Source: Bacteroidales bacterium
GTDB lineage: Bacteria; Bacteroidota; Bacteroidia; Bacteroidales; WCHB1-69
Assembly: GCA_017962845.1 (NCBI GenBank)
Contig: JAGCUN010000020.1
Location: 1 to 38,713 of the forward strand
Direction of reading: 5' to 3'
DNA: 38,713 nt
Shown here: positions 23,478-31,725 of the stretch, one piece after another
Layout: each line of letters starts with the position of its first letter
How positions within the stretch are numbered: position 1 is the first letter of the stretch
Made by a program: the position numbers and the translations under genes
The notes under the pieces: generated by a model
Database searches by the model: none
What the model was told of the DNA's origin: nothing
Seen by the model: the letters and a program-made list of their open reading frames with translations, nothing else

Positions 23478-24554
23478 ATGAGAAAAGCCATCATCATCTC
23501 CCAAAATTCCATTCGCATACTGCTCGGTATCTTCTTTATTGTGAGTGCCGTCATGAAAGTGCTCTCGCTCGACACCTTCGTGATGTATGTATATAGTTTC
23601 CAGTTGTTTCCGCTTGTGCTGACGGAAATCGCCTGCCGGCTGCTCATCGGTTTCGAGATGCTGCTGGGGGTGATGCTCGTGCTGAAACTGCGCTACAAAC
23701 TGGTGTGGTGGACCTCCATGGGACTGATGGTCGCCTTCACCCTTTTCCTAGTTTATACCGCCATTTTCCGCAACGACGACAACTGTCACTGCTTCGGCGA
23801 CATTATCGAGGTGAAACCCGTGGTTTCCATCTTCAAAAACCTGGCGGTGATGCTGTTCTTCCTCTTGATTTACGAGTGGAAACGGCGCACCCACAATACG
23901 GAAGAGACGGAGGAAGAAGAGGAACCGAAGTTTCGGTTCAAGGATCTGTTTTTAGCGTCCCCTTGGTATTCAAAAACCGCCAAAATCATCATCTATGTGG
24001 TGGCCGGAGTGCTTATTTTTGTAGCTGCCTTTGTGCTGTTTCCGCCCACGGCCATCTACAATAAGATTTTCTCAAAACACAACCTCGTGGCGACGCCCGT
24101 ATATGAGAAAGCGTTGAATGATTCGCTGGTCTATCTGCATTACGAAAACATCCGTTACAATGAGGCGGAGGACACGGTGACGTTTCAAAAGGACACCGCA
24201 TATTGCCAGTTGGCAAACGGCACCTATATTGTACCGGTGGTGAGTGCGGGCTGCAAGTACTGCAAGCAGAGTTGCGAGTTGGTACACAACATTTTCGAGC
24301 GCAACCACTTGCCCGCCGACCATTTAGTGATTTGGATGTGGGGGGTGAACGACGCGCATTGCGGGAATTTCCTGCGCGTTACCCAATGCTGGGAGCATGA
24401 GGTTTACCGGATAAGTCCCCAGCTGGCGATTGATATGGTATATGGCACCTTTCCTACGTTTTTGGTGGTGCGCGACGGTGAAATCATAGATGTTTTCGGC
24501 TACCGAGGGGTAGAGGAAAACAACATTGTGGACTACGTGACAGGAAAGAAATAA
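23478..24554 (+). CDS. DoxX/MauE-like membrane protein with C-terminal thioredoxin-like domain
   Basis: A 358-residue membrane protein. The N-terminal half has four membrane helices of the DoxX/MauE type (segments starting SIRILLGIFFIVSAV, LLIGFEMLLGVMLVL, SMGLMVAFTLFLVY and NLAVMLFFLLIYEW) and the loop NCHCFGD typical of the MauE-like branch. A fifth helix near residue 170 (IIIYVVAGVLIFVAAFVLF) leads to an exported domain with CKYCKQSC (about 259-266) and a TFPTF cis-proline loop, i.e. a thioredoxin-like fold. A role in periplasmic redox supply, moving electrons to CxxC partners, is likely. It is the third gene after mutS2 and the ABC gene, 9 bases behind the latter. Confidence 0.8.
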   Translation: MRKAIIISQNSIRILLGIFFIVSAVMKVLSLDTFVMYVYSFQLFPLVLTEIACRLLIGFEMLLGVMLVLKLRYKLVWWTSMGLMVAFTLFLVYTAIFRNDDNCHCFGDIIEVKPVVSIFKNLAVMLFFLLIYEWKRRTHNTEETEEEEEPKFRFKDLFLASPWYSKTAKIIIYVVAGVLIFVAAFVLFPPTAIYNKIFSKHNLVATPVYEKALNDSLVYLHYENIRYNEAEDTVTFQKDTAYCQLANGTYIVPVVSAGCKYCKQSCELVHNIFERNHLPADHLVIWMWGVNDAHCGNFLRVTQCWEHEVYRISPQLAIDMVYGTFPTFLVVRDGEIIDVFGYRGVEENNIVDYVTGKK

Positions 24555-24557
24555 GGA

Positions 24558-24779
24558 TTATTGTTCGCAAACCCACGTTTTATTGGTGGTGAAGGCGGTA
24601 TCCTTGTTCATGCGGAACTGCTTGTCCTGGCACTCTTCCTTGGTCATTTTGCCATAATTGTGTTCTTCGTTAGCCTCTTCGGTGCTGGGGTGTACGCCCG
24701 TACACACGCAGTCGCGTTTGCATGAAACTGACAGGATGACGATAACGGCCAAGAAGAAAATCGCGCTTATTTTTTTCAT
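24558..24779 (-). CDS. Small lipoprotein of unknown function
   Basis: Seventy-three residues starting MKKISAIFFLAVIVILSVSC, a signal peptide ending in a lipobox with the cysteine at residue 20. The mature part is Cys-containing (KRDCVCTG, EECQDKQ, WVCEQ), which suggests disulfides. The open frame extends to 24884, but the ATG at 24779 gives the lipobox and lies behind a TATTTTTG -7 box on this strand (about 24808-24815). It converges with the DoxX-thioredoxin gene, with 3 bases between their stops. Family not recognised. Confidence 0.8.
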   Translation of the reverse strand: MKKISAIFFLAVIVILSVSCKRDCVCTGVHPSTEEANEEHNYGKMTKEECQDKQFRMNKDTAFTTNKTWVCEQ

Positions 24780-24908
24780 AGTAATGGATGAATTTGCAAA
24801 TTGAGCTGCAAAAATACAACAATTATCCACGTAATTGCAATTTTGTGGGAAAAAAATGCTAACAACCCACTTCCTTCGCTTCAATCACTCAAGTCATCGT
24901 CACGTAAA

Positions 24909-24928
24909 AATCCCCAAAAAAGGGGATT
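24909..24928. promoter_or_regulatory. Inverted repeat AATCCCC-N6-GGGGATT before feoAB
   Basis: Perfect 7-base arms around six A's, 53 bases before the feoAB ATG, in the region between divergent promoters. There is no T-run on the plus strand to make it a terminator. It could be an operator for iron control, but it does not look like a Fur box. Confidence 0.35.
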
Positions 24929-24980
24929 GTGCAGGTGAAAATTATTGCCGAATTTTGCCGCCCGAAATTCGGATAATAGT

Positions 24981-27482
24981 ATGAACTCAGAAAGCAGAAT
25001 CACTCTCAACAGCATACCCTCTGGTGGCAAGTGTGTCATCATTCGTATCAGCGGACACGGCGGACTGCGCCACCGCTTGATGGAAATGGGCTTCGTGAAA
25101 GGCGAGACCGTGACCGTGGTCAAGAACTCCCCTCTCCAAGACCCCGTGGAATATATCGTGATGGACTCGCACGTTTCGCTGCGTCGCAGTGAGGCCGACA
25201 AGATCGAGGTGCTTCCCTTCAGCGAGCATTCCTCCGACCGTCCCCAGACCGACTACAACGGCACCATCGAAGAGGAGGCCGTGACCGACCCCGAGCTTTC
25301 CGCCCGCATCCAAGAGAAAAGCCACACCTTTACCGTTGCCCTCGTGGGCAATCCCAACTGCGGCAAGACCTCCTTCTTCAACCACGCCACCGGTCTGCAC
25401 GAGCGCGTGGGCAACTATGCCGGCGTGACCGTGGATGTGAAATTCGGCACCTTCTATTATAAAGGTTATACCATCCGCCTCGCCGACCTGCCCGGCACCT
25501 ACTCGGTGAACGAATACTCGCCTGAGGAACTGTGCGTGCGCGAATTTCTCACCAAAAACGACTACGACCTCATCCTCAACATTGTGGATTCGTCGAACCT
25601 CGAACGCAACCTCTTCCTCACCACCCAGCTCATCGACCTCAACGTGCCGATGGTGATGGCCCTCAACATGTACGACGAACTGCAGGCCAAAGGCGACACT
25701 TTCGACTACAAGGGTCTCGCCAAGATGCTCGGTCTGCCCATCATCCCCACCACCGCCTCCAAAGGCAAGGGCATTCCGGAGGTGCTGCAGGCCCTCATCG
25801 ATGTCTTTGAAGATCACAAAAATCTCACCCGCCACATCCATATCAACTACGGCACCGACCTTGAGGATGCCATCGCTCCCATCAAGACTAAGATTGCTGA
25901 GAATAAAGATATTATCAACATCTATCCTGCCCGCTATATCGCCATCAACACGCTCGAAGGCAACAAACATACGCTGGAAGATATTGAGACTCTTCCCAAC
26001 GGAAAGGAGATCATTGCGGAGGCCAAGACCCGCCGTGATGCTTTGGAACGCGCTTATAATGAAAAAATTGATGCGCAGATCAGCAACGCCCGTTACGGCT
26101 TCATCCGCGGTGCGCTGAAAGAGACCTACCAGCCTGGCAGCAATAGTCGCAAATGGAAGGCCTACGTCGTGGATAACATTCTCACTAATAAATGGTTAGG
26201 AATACCCATTCTGCTATTCTTCCTCTGGCTGATGTTTGAAACCACCTTTATCTTGGGGGCATATCCTCAAGAGTGGCTCGATATGTTCGTGTCGTGGCTG
26301 GGGAGAGTGGTGGGCAATGCCATGCCCGACGGCATCTTCCGCGACCTGATCGTGGACGGTATCATCGGCGGTGTGGGGGCGGTCATCTCGTTCCTGCCCA
26401 ACATCATCATCCTGTTCCTGTTCATCTCGCTGATGGAGGACACCGGCTACATGGCCCGTGCCGCCTTCATGGTGGACCGCATCTTCCACAAGTTCGGGTT
26501 GCATGGCCGCTCGTTCATCCCTTACGTGATGGGCTTCGGCTGCGCGGTGCCGGCCATCATGGCCACCCGCACCCTCGAGAATAAAAAGGACCGTATTGTC
26601 ACCATCCTCACCATTCCCTTCATGTCGTGTTCGGCGCGACTGCCCGTGTATCTGATACTGGTTTCGGCCTTTTTCACCAAACACCAGGGCTTGGTGCTGA
26701 TGAGCATCTATCTGTTCGGCATCCTGATAGGGGTGCTGTCGGCGCTGCTGCTCAACAAGACCGCCTTCCGCAGTGTGTCGGAGGAGTTTGTGATGGAGCT
26801 GCCGCCGTACCGCGTGCCCACCGCCCGCAACGTGTTCATGCACATGTGGGACAAAAGTGCGCAGTATCTCAAGAAGATGGGAACGGTGATTCTGGCGGCT
26901 TCTATTATTATATGGGCATTGGAATATTTCCCGCGCAACACGAAGCAGGAGCAGCAATTTGCGCAGCAGATCGAGCAGGTGAAGGCCGACAAGAGCCTCA
27001 CGCAGGCGCAGCAGGCGGCGGCGGTGGATTCGCTCACCATGCTGAGCGGGGCCTACCATAGCGGCAACTGCTATATTGGCAAGTTCGGTCATGCTATCGA
27101 GCCGGTGGTGCGGCCTTGCGGTTTCGACTGGCACATTGCAGTGTCGCTCTGCACGGGGCTGGCTGCCAAGGAGGTGGTGGTCTCTACGCTGGGTGTGTTG
27201 TATCAGGCGGATCCCGACACCGACGATGGCGCTTCGCTGGAGGCGAAGATGAAGGATCAGAAGTGGCCTGAGGGCAGCGTGCGAGCCGGACAGCCCATCT
27301 ACACGCCGTTGGTGGCCTATGCCCTGATGGTGTTTGTGCTGCTGAGCGTGCCGTGCATTGCCACGCTGGCCGCCATACGCCGCGAGGCAGGCTGGAAATG
27401 GGTGTTCTTCACCCTTTGTTACACCCTCACCCTCGCTTGGGTGTGCTCGGCGCTTATCTACCAGATTGGGGGACTGTTCTAA
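24981..27482 (+). CDS. feoB: FeoA-FeoB fusion, ferrous iron transporter
   Basis: An 833-residue inner-membrane Fe(II) transporter with an N-terminal FeoA (SH3-like) domain fused to FeoB, a common arrangement in Bacteroidota. FeoA spans about residues 8-80 (LNSIPSGGKCVIIRISGHGG, RLMEMGFVKG). The FeoB G domain has G1 GNPNCGKT (near 123), G3 LADLPGTYS, and G4 NMYD in place of the usual NxxD. The membrane part includes the gate motif GFGCAVPAIMATRT and a second Cys-bearing segment PFMSCSARLPVY. ATG 24981 is chosen over the upstream TTG frame start because the extra codons cover the promoter. It overlaps the convergent GSCFA gene by 3 bases at the stop codons. Confidence 0.95.
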   Translation: MNSESRITLNSIPSGGKCVIIRISGHGGLRHRLMEMGFVKGETVTVVKNSPLQDPVEYIVMDSHVSLRRSEADKIEVLPFSEHSSDRPQTDYNGTIEEEAVTDPELSARIQEKSHTFTVALVGNPNCGKTSFFNHATGLHERVGNYAGVTVDVKFGTFYYKGYTIRLADLPGTYSVNEYSPEELCVREFLTKNDYDLILNIVDSSNLERNLFLTTQLIDLNVPMVMALNMYDELQAKGDTFDYKGLAKMLGLPIIPTTASKGKGIPEVLQALIDVFEDHKNLTRHIHINYGTDLEDAIAPIKTKIAENKDIINIYPARYIAINTLEGNKHTLEDIETLPNGKEIIAEAKTRRDALERAYNEKIDAQISNARYGFIRGALKETYQPGSNSRKWKAYVVDNILTNKWLGIPILLFFLWLMFETTFILGAYPQEWLDMFVSWLGRVVGNAMPDGIFRDLIVDGIIGGVGAVISFLPNIIILFLFISLMEDTGYMARAAFMVDRIFHKFGLHGRSFIPYVMGFGCAVPAIMATRTLENKKDRIVTILTIPFMSCSARLPVYLILVSAFFTKHQGLVLMSIYLFGILIGVLSALLLNKTAFRSVSEEFVMELPPYRVPTARNVFMHMWDKSAQYLKKMGTVILAASIIIWALEYFPRNTKQEQQFAQQIEQVKADKSLTQAQQAAAVDSLTMLSGAYHSGNCYIGKFGHAIEPVVRPCGFDWHIAVSLCTGLAAKEVVVSTLGVLYQADPDTDDGASLEAKMKDQKWPEGSVRAGQPIYTPLVAYALMVFVLLSVPCIATLAAIRREAGWKWVFFTLCYTLTLAWVCSALIYQIGGLF

Positions 27483-28345
27483 GACATGTGGAGCGGCCTG
27501 TGCGCCGCCTGTTTCAACGCACGCTCCGCCTCTTTCACGCGCTGGCGAGTCTGCTCGGTGAAAAACACCTCGGCAATTCGCTCCTGCACGTATTCAATGC
27601 CCTGCCGCGAGGGATGGCATAAGTCGCTGTCGTAGAAACGGTAATCGCGCAAATCGTCCTGAAACATCTCATACACAGGAAAATAGTACGTGTCGGGATA
27701 CTGACTGACAAGCTGTTCGATGGCCAAATGCAGAATCGACTTGCTGAGCTGGTTCTCGTGAAATCCGTCGGCCAGATGCCGCACCGGACTCACCGTGAAC
27801 ACGACCTTCAACGACGGACAGTGCTGCGCCCGCCAGGCAAAGAACGCACCAAAAGCCTTCACCACCTCCTCGACGGTCGCCCGCCGCTTCTCGAACGCTG
27901 CTGCGGGCAGCTTGTGGCAGTTGGCCACTACCACCTGCCGCTCCAGATGGTAGTAATAGTAGCTCGTTCCTAACGTAACGAAAAGAAAATCAGCGCTCTT
28001 AAGAAACTCGGCGGCATCGGATTGTGCCGTTTCGATATGGCTGCGGAAAACCTCATGGTCGGCATGGGAGAACTTGCCGTGATGCGCCAAGCTCACCCAA
28101 CGGCCCTCATGCTGCAGGAAGTACTGCTCCGTCAGGCTGGATTGTCCCGTCAGGAAGTCCAAGCCCTGCGCGATGGAGAGCGGGTTGAAGAGGATGCCGA
28201 AAGGGTTGGCACACACCGCAAAGCCGCGGTCGGCGAAGTAGGAGGAGACATGTTCCGAGAAGCAGGAGCCGCAGAACATCAAGCGGCTATCCGGCTCAAT
28301 ATGAAACGGATAGCGTGGTGCAGGCAGCTCGGTGCGGAACTTCAT
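27479..28345 (-). CDS. GSCFA domain protein
   Basis: A 288-residue protein of the GSCFA family, named for the motif seen here as FCGSCFSEHV (residues 24-33). Other conserved blocks are FLFVTLGTSYYYYHLE, VVFTVSPVRHLADG and FYDSDLCHPSRQG (catalytic-like Asp and His near the C-terminus). GSCFA proteins resemble SGNH hydrolases and may act on sugar or acyl esters; the substrate is unknown. There is no signal peptide. It follows nrdG by 10 bases on the same strand and is probably co-transcribed with the anaerobic reductase genes, although a functional link is not evident. Confidence 0.9.
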   Translation of the reverse strand: MKFRTELPAPRYPFHIEPDSRLMFCGSCFSEHVSSYFADRGFAVCANPFGILFNPLSIAQGLDFLTGQSSLTEQYFLQHEGRWVSLAHHGKFSHADHEVFRSHIETAQSDAAEFLKSADFLFVTLGTSYYYYHLERQVVVANCHKLPAAAFEKRRATVEEVVKAFGAFFAWRAQHCPSLKVVFTVSPVRHLADGFHENQLSKSILHLAIEQLVSQYPDTYYFPVYEMFQDDLRDYRFYDSDLCHPSRQGIEYVQERIAEVFFTEQTRQRVKEAERALKQAAHRPLHMS

Positions 28346-28355
28346 CAGAAAGCGG

Positions 28356-28808
28356 TTATTTCTTGCGGAAACGTTCGGTGATGTCGTGCCACTCCTCTCC
28401 GTCGCGCTCGTACAGACGCTGGTTGGTGGTGCTCTCCTTCAAACTGCCGCATTCAGGCTTGTAGGGACCGGTCTTCACATAGTCGAACCACTCACCATGT
28501 TGGGGCAATTTTTCACGGCCAGAGTACCAGCCCACCTTCATATTTCCTTTCGAATGAATATGCCCGGCCAGTTTCTCCACCTCCTGCTGTTCGCCATCGC
28601 CACCCATCAGACAGATACAGGTGGCCAGCCCCTTGTAGCGGGCCATCAGCAAATCTACCACCTCGGGCGTCAGCTCCTCGCCTTTGTCCTCCCACAAGTG
28701 CGGACTGTGACAGTTTTTGCAGTGGTTGGGACAGTTGGTGATGTTGACAGCGAGGGTGACTTCTCCGGGAATCTCTTGGAAGACGATATCGTAATTATAA
28801 AACTTCAT
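28356..28808 (-). CDS. nrdG: Anaerobic ribonucleotide reductase activating protein
   Basis: A 150-residue radical-SAM activase that generates the glycyl radical on NrdD using S-adenosylmethionine and a [4Fe-4S] cluster. The cluster motif is CPNHCKNC (Cys26, Cys30, Cys33), followed by HSPHLWED; GGDGEQQ is the SAM-contact region. The ATG at 28808 (MKFYNYDIVF) is preferred to 28823 because it matches the family's start and lies within the last codons of nrdD, giving an overlap of about 14 bases that indicates coupling. Length fits the family. Confidence 0.93.
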   Translation of the reverse strand: MKFYNYDIVFQEIPGEVTLAVNITNCPNHCKNCHSPHLWEDKGEELTPEVVDLLMARYKGLATCICLMGGDGEQQEVEKLAGHIHSKGNMKVGWYSGREKLPQHGEWFDYVKTGPYKPECGSLKESTTNQRLYERDGEEWHDITERFRKK

Positions 28809-30897
28809 GGTTGTTCTTGGCATAATAACGACGATGTTCTTCTTCCTGGCGGGCCAGCGAGAAATTGCTGACGCGCTTCATATAGCCGATGACACGGGTC
28901 ATGTAGTCAATGTCCGTACTGTGGCAGACGGGACACTCTTTGAGGTAGCGTTTATCAATATGTCCGCATTTGTTGCAGATGGTGTTAGGAATGTTGAAGG
29001 TGAAGTAGTTGCAACCTTCCACAGCGGCCACGCGGAGCAGCTGGCGGTATTGTTCTTTGCTGAGGTGTTCCTCCAAGTTGAGGTGCAGTGCCGAACCGCC
29101 GGTGAGGTGGGTGATGTACTTGCGTCCATGGAGACGGAACTTGTCGAGGATGTCAACGCTGTCATCTTCCACGATGTAGAAATAGCTGTTGTAACAGTCG
29201 CGAGTCACCTCATAGCCGTCCTCACGGTCCCATTTGGCGTGCTTCACACCCACATTCTCTGCGGGAATCATCTCGCAGTTGAACATGAGGTCCTTGCTCT
29301 TGTAGCGTTTGTTGTAATCCTCTATCATACCCAAGATCTCCTCGACGAAATGCTGGTATTTCTCATTGTCGTTGATGGGGATCTTGAGAAATTCGGCGGC
29401 CTCTACCAGACCGTTGATACCGATGGTAAGGTATTGGCGGTTGATGGCGATATATCCGGCGTCGAAAAGCGGGAGCATTCCTTTTTCGTGGAGATATTTC
29501 AGGTTCTCGTTGTAGCAAATCTGCACCTTATGGGCCAGGTCCACCATCTTTTCGAGGAACTCCATATAGGGGATGTTCTGCTTGATGGCATACTGGATGC
29601 AGCGGTTGAGGTTGATGGTGAGCACACTCTTGGAGCCGGTGGACACGCCGCCTGCGCCCAGGGTGTAGCTGAAGCCGTTGTCCTGAATCTCGTTGCGGAG
29701 GCGGCAGCAGCTGCTCAGCGAGTCTGCGTTGTCGCTCAGGTAGGTGAAGAAGGAGTGGCCTTGCGCATACATCTCGGCGGTGAAGTCGGCGTACTCCTGG
29801 TCGAGCACGTCGCCGTCTTTCGAGAGCAGGGCCATGGTTTCCACGGGGAAGGTGAGCATGGTGCGGGTGCGTTCCTTGTTGAACCAGCGCATGAAACGCT
29901 TTTGCAGCCAGTTGAGGGAATCCCAGTCGGGACGACTGCCATCGGGGAAGACGAATTCGCCGAAGAGGCTCTGGAAGTAGAACTTGTCGTAATAGGCGAT
30001 GTTCCAGAAGACCGACTGGAAGTTACGGGCGCCGGTAGGCTGGTTGATAGAATAGACGACCTGCTGGAAACAGTCGGTGATGATCTTGTCGATGGTGCGT
30101 TTTTTGAGGGAGAGGTCCACCACCTCATCGGCGCGCTTGTAGTAGTCGTTGCCGTACTCGAGGCCGATGAAGTAGTTCATGTACATGAGGAACTCGGGGG
30201 TGGCGCAGGCGCCGCTGAGCATGCTGGAGACCATGAACACCATGTTGATGAAGCCGCCGCAGAACGACTTGAGGTTGGTGGGACGGGAGGCGTTGCCGCC
30301 GATGCTCTGGGTGCCGCCCAGCAGCCACGGGTACATGGTGATGCTGGCGCAGTAGTTGGCGATGCTGGTCTCGTCGTTTTTATAGATGAAGTGATTATTA
30401 AGATAATAGAGATATTGGTCTGACAGTTCCTTGCCATACACCTCCTTGATGCGGTCGCACAGCATACGGCGGTTGAGGCGGATGAAGCCCGACTTGGGAA
30501 GCTCGCCGATGAGCGTGGCGATGTTCTTTTTCTCCACGTTGGCGTTGGCGTCGTACTTGCTGCCGGTAGCCGCATTCTGGGCGTTGCAATAGTTGATGAG
30601 GAAGTCGAGTTTCTCCTTCACCTCGCGGTCCTCGTAGTGTTTTTGGCGGTAAAGGATGAAGGCCTTGGCCACCTCGTAGTAGCGTTCGGCCATCAGCGAG
30701 CGCTCCACCTGGTTCTGGATCTCTTCTTCTTGGATGCCGTCATAGATGTTGAGGCGGCTGAGGATGTTAATCATCGACTCCTGGGTGGCGAAGCTGCCCA
30801 CGGAGAGGAAGGCCTTGGTGATGGCGCTTCGGATTTTTTCAATAGAAAACGGCTCCCTCTTTCCGTTTCTTTTGACAATGTACACTTCTTCTATCAT
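28795..30897 (-). CDS. nrdD: Class III (anaerobic) ribonucleoside-triphosphate reductase
   Basis: A 700-residue glycyl-radical enzyme that makes deoxynucleotides without oxygen. An N-terminal ATP-cone (residues 3-90: YIVKRNGKREPFSIEKI) provides allosteric control. The body has NrdD blocks such as GARNFQSVFWNI and TFNIPNTICNKCGH. The zinc site is CNKCGH...CPVC near residues 642-660, and the glycyl radical site RVIGYMKRV has Gly671. It heads the nrdD-nrdG-GSCFA operon, and its leader contains a cobalamin riboswitch (30990-31157). That predicts repression when B12 is available, as expected if the cell also has a B12-dependent class II reductase. Confidence 0.95.
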   Translation of the reverse strand: MIEEVYIVKRNGKREPFSIEKIRSAITKAFLSVGSFATQESMINILSRLNIYDGIQEEEIQNQVERSLMAERYYEVAKAFILYRQKHYEDREVKEKLDFLINYCNAQNAATGSKYDANANVEKKNIATLIGELPKSGFIRLNRRMLCDRIKEVYGKELSDQYLYYLNNHFIYKNDETSIANYCASITMYPWLLGGTQSIGGNASRPTNLKSFCGGFINMVFMVSSMLSGACATPEFLMYMNYFIGLEYGNDYYKRADEVVDLSLKKRTIDKIITDCFQQVVYSINQPTGARNFQSVFWNIAYYDKFYFQSLFGEFVFPDGSRPDWDSLNWLQKRFMRWFNKERTRTMLTFPVETMALLSKDGDVLDQEYADFTAEMYAQGHSFFTYLSDNADSLSSCCRLRNEIQDNGFSYTLGAGGVSTGSKSVLTINLNRCIQYAIKQNIPYMEFLEKMVDLAHKVQICYNENLKYLHEKGMLPLFDAGYIAINRQYLTIGINGLVEAAEFLKIPINDNEKYQHFVEEILGMIEDYNKRYKSKDLMFNCEMIPAENVGVKHAKWDREDGYEVTRDCYNSYFYIVEDDSVDILDKFRLHGRKYITHLTGGSALHLNLEEHLSKEQYRQLLRVAAVEGCNYFTFNIPNTICNKCGHIDKRYLKECPVCHSTDIDYMTRVIGYMKRVSNFSLARQEEEHRRYYAKNNHEVL

Positions 30898-30989
30898 AAG
30901 GTTAAAGGTTAATTTTCTACGTCACAACAACTTACGGGAGTATCCATTGGGTCCTCACGGACATGTATGCTTTTATCCCGAAAGCTACA

Positions 30990-31157
30990 TCTGACGATGC
31001 GGGCAGGTCTTCTGGCTTGTTCAACTCACCGCCGCCTTCCCGATAATCGGAGGATTTTTCAGTGGCTTAGAGGCGGAGAGCGGGGGTAGAACTTTACAGC
31101 TACGGGAATAGCGCCTGATTTTCACAGGCTTCCCTTTTAATCCGTGGAACCCGAATC
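30990..31157 (-). promoter_or_regulatory. Cobalamin (B12) riboswitch in the nrdD leader
   Basis: The minus strand carries the conserved elements in order: AAAAGGGAAGCCTGTGAAAA and TCAGGCGC, TATTCCCGTAGCTGT, GCCACTG (31061-31067), GGGAAGGCGGCGG, and the B12 box AGCCAGAAGACCTGCC (31002-31017). Spacing and order match the adenosylcobalamin-type aptamer. About 90 bases to the nrdD ATG form the expression platform, including a GTCC-GTGA-GGAC hairpin. Exact ends are approximate. Confidence 0.9.
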
Positions 31158-31163
31158 GCGTGG

Positions 31164-31171
31164 CAAATATA
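31164..31171 (-). promoter_or_regulatory. -7 box for the riboswitch-nrdDG transcript
   Basis: TATATTTG on the minus strand, placed so that transcription would begin just before the aptamer. No clear -33 TTG at the ideal distance. Confidence 0.55.
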
Positions 31172-31262
31172 CAGCATTTTTTTATCACACTTTATCCCAA
31201 AATGGATTTTTTTTTCACAATTTTTGGCTGAAAATTGTGGAAAATTATTCGGATAAATTTTG

Positions 31263-31270
31263 TATTTTTG
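31263..31270 (+). promoter_or_regulatory. -7 box for the rpiB operon
   Basis: TATTTTTG lies 25 bases before the rpiB ATG, with a TTG at 31235-31237 as a possible -33. It is divergent from the nrdD promoter, about 90 bases away. Confidence 0.55.
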
Positions 31271-31294
31271 CAGATTGTGAAAAAGTGTACAGAA

Positions 31295-31723
31295 ATGAAA
31301 GTTTTCATCGCATCCGACCATGCTGGTTTTGAGCTGAAAGAGGCCATCAAACAGCATTTTTCTTCCCAATATGAGTGGGTGGATTTTGGCACGCATTCAT
31401 CAGAAAGCGTTGACTATCCCGACTTTGCGCATCCTCTTGCGGAGGCTGTGTCGAAAGACCCCGCCGCACGGGCCATCCTGATCTGCGGCACGGGCAATGG
31501 GGTCGCCATGACGGCCAACAAGCACGCCAATGTGCGCGCAGCGCTCTGCTGGGACCGCGAAATCGCCGCCCTCGCCCGCCAGCACAACAATGCCAACGTC
31601 CTTGTCATGCCAGCCCGCTTCATCCTGCCGGAGACCGCCTTCGACCTTGTCGAGACTTTCTTCAGCACCGACTTCGAGGGGGGGCGCCATGAGAGACGAG
31701 TAGAAAAAATCAATCTCCGATAG
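31295..31723 (+). CDS. rpiB: Ribose-5-phosphate isomerase B
   Basis: A 142-residue RpiB/LacAB-family sugar-phosphate isomerase interconverting ribose 5-phosphate and ribulose 5-phosphate in the pentose phosphate pathway. Family features are IASDHAGFELK at the N-terminus (Asp8, His9), DFGTHSSESVDYPD, and the active-site loop CGTGNGVAMTANK with catalytic Cys64, then NVRAALC and NNANVLVMPAR. The frame opens at 31235, but the ATG at 31295 starts the fold exactly and lies 25 bases behind the -7 box. Its TAG stop is 2 bases before the next ATG, so it is tightly linked to the LutB-like gene. Confidence 0.95.
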   Translation: MKVFIASDHAGFELKEAIKQHFSSQYEWVDFGTHSSESVDYPDFAHPLAEAVSKDPAARAILICGTGNGVAMTANKHANVRAALCWDREIAALARQHNNANVLVMPARFILPETAFDLVETFFSTDFEGGRHERRVEKINLR

Positions 31724-31725
31724 TT

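Noticed and set aside
24909..24928. A rho-independent terminator before feoAB
   Set aside because: There is no T-run after the hairpin on the plus strand, and no minus-strand gene ends there.
28807..30423. A 538-residue open frame on the plus strand opposite nrdD
   Set aside because: It is the antisense shadow of a well-recognised gene: low-complexity Val/Glu/Ala/His-rich translation with no domain, caused by codon bias in nrdD.
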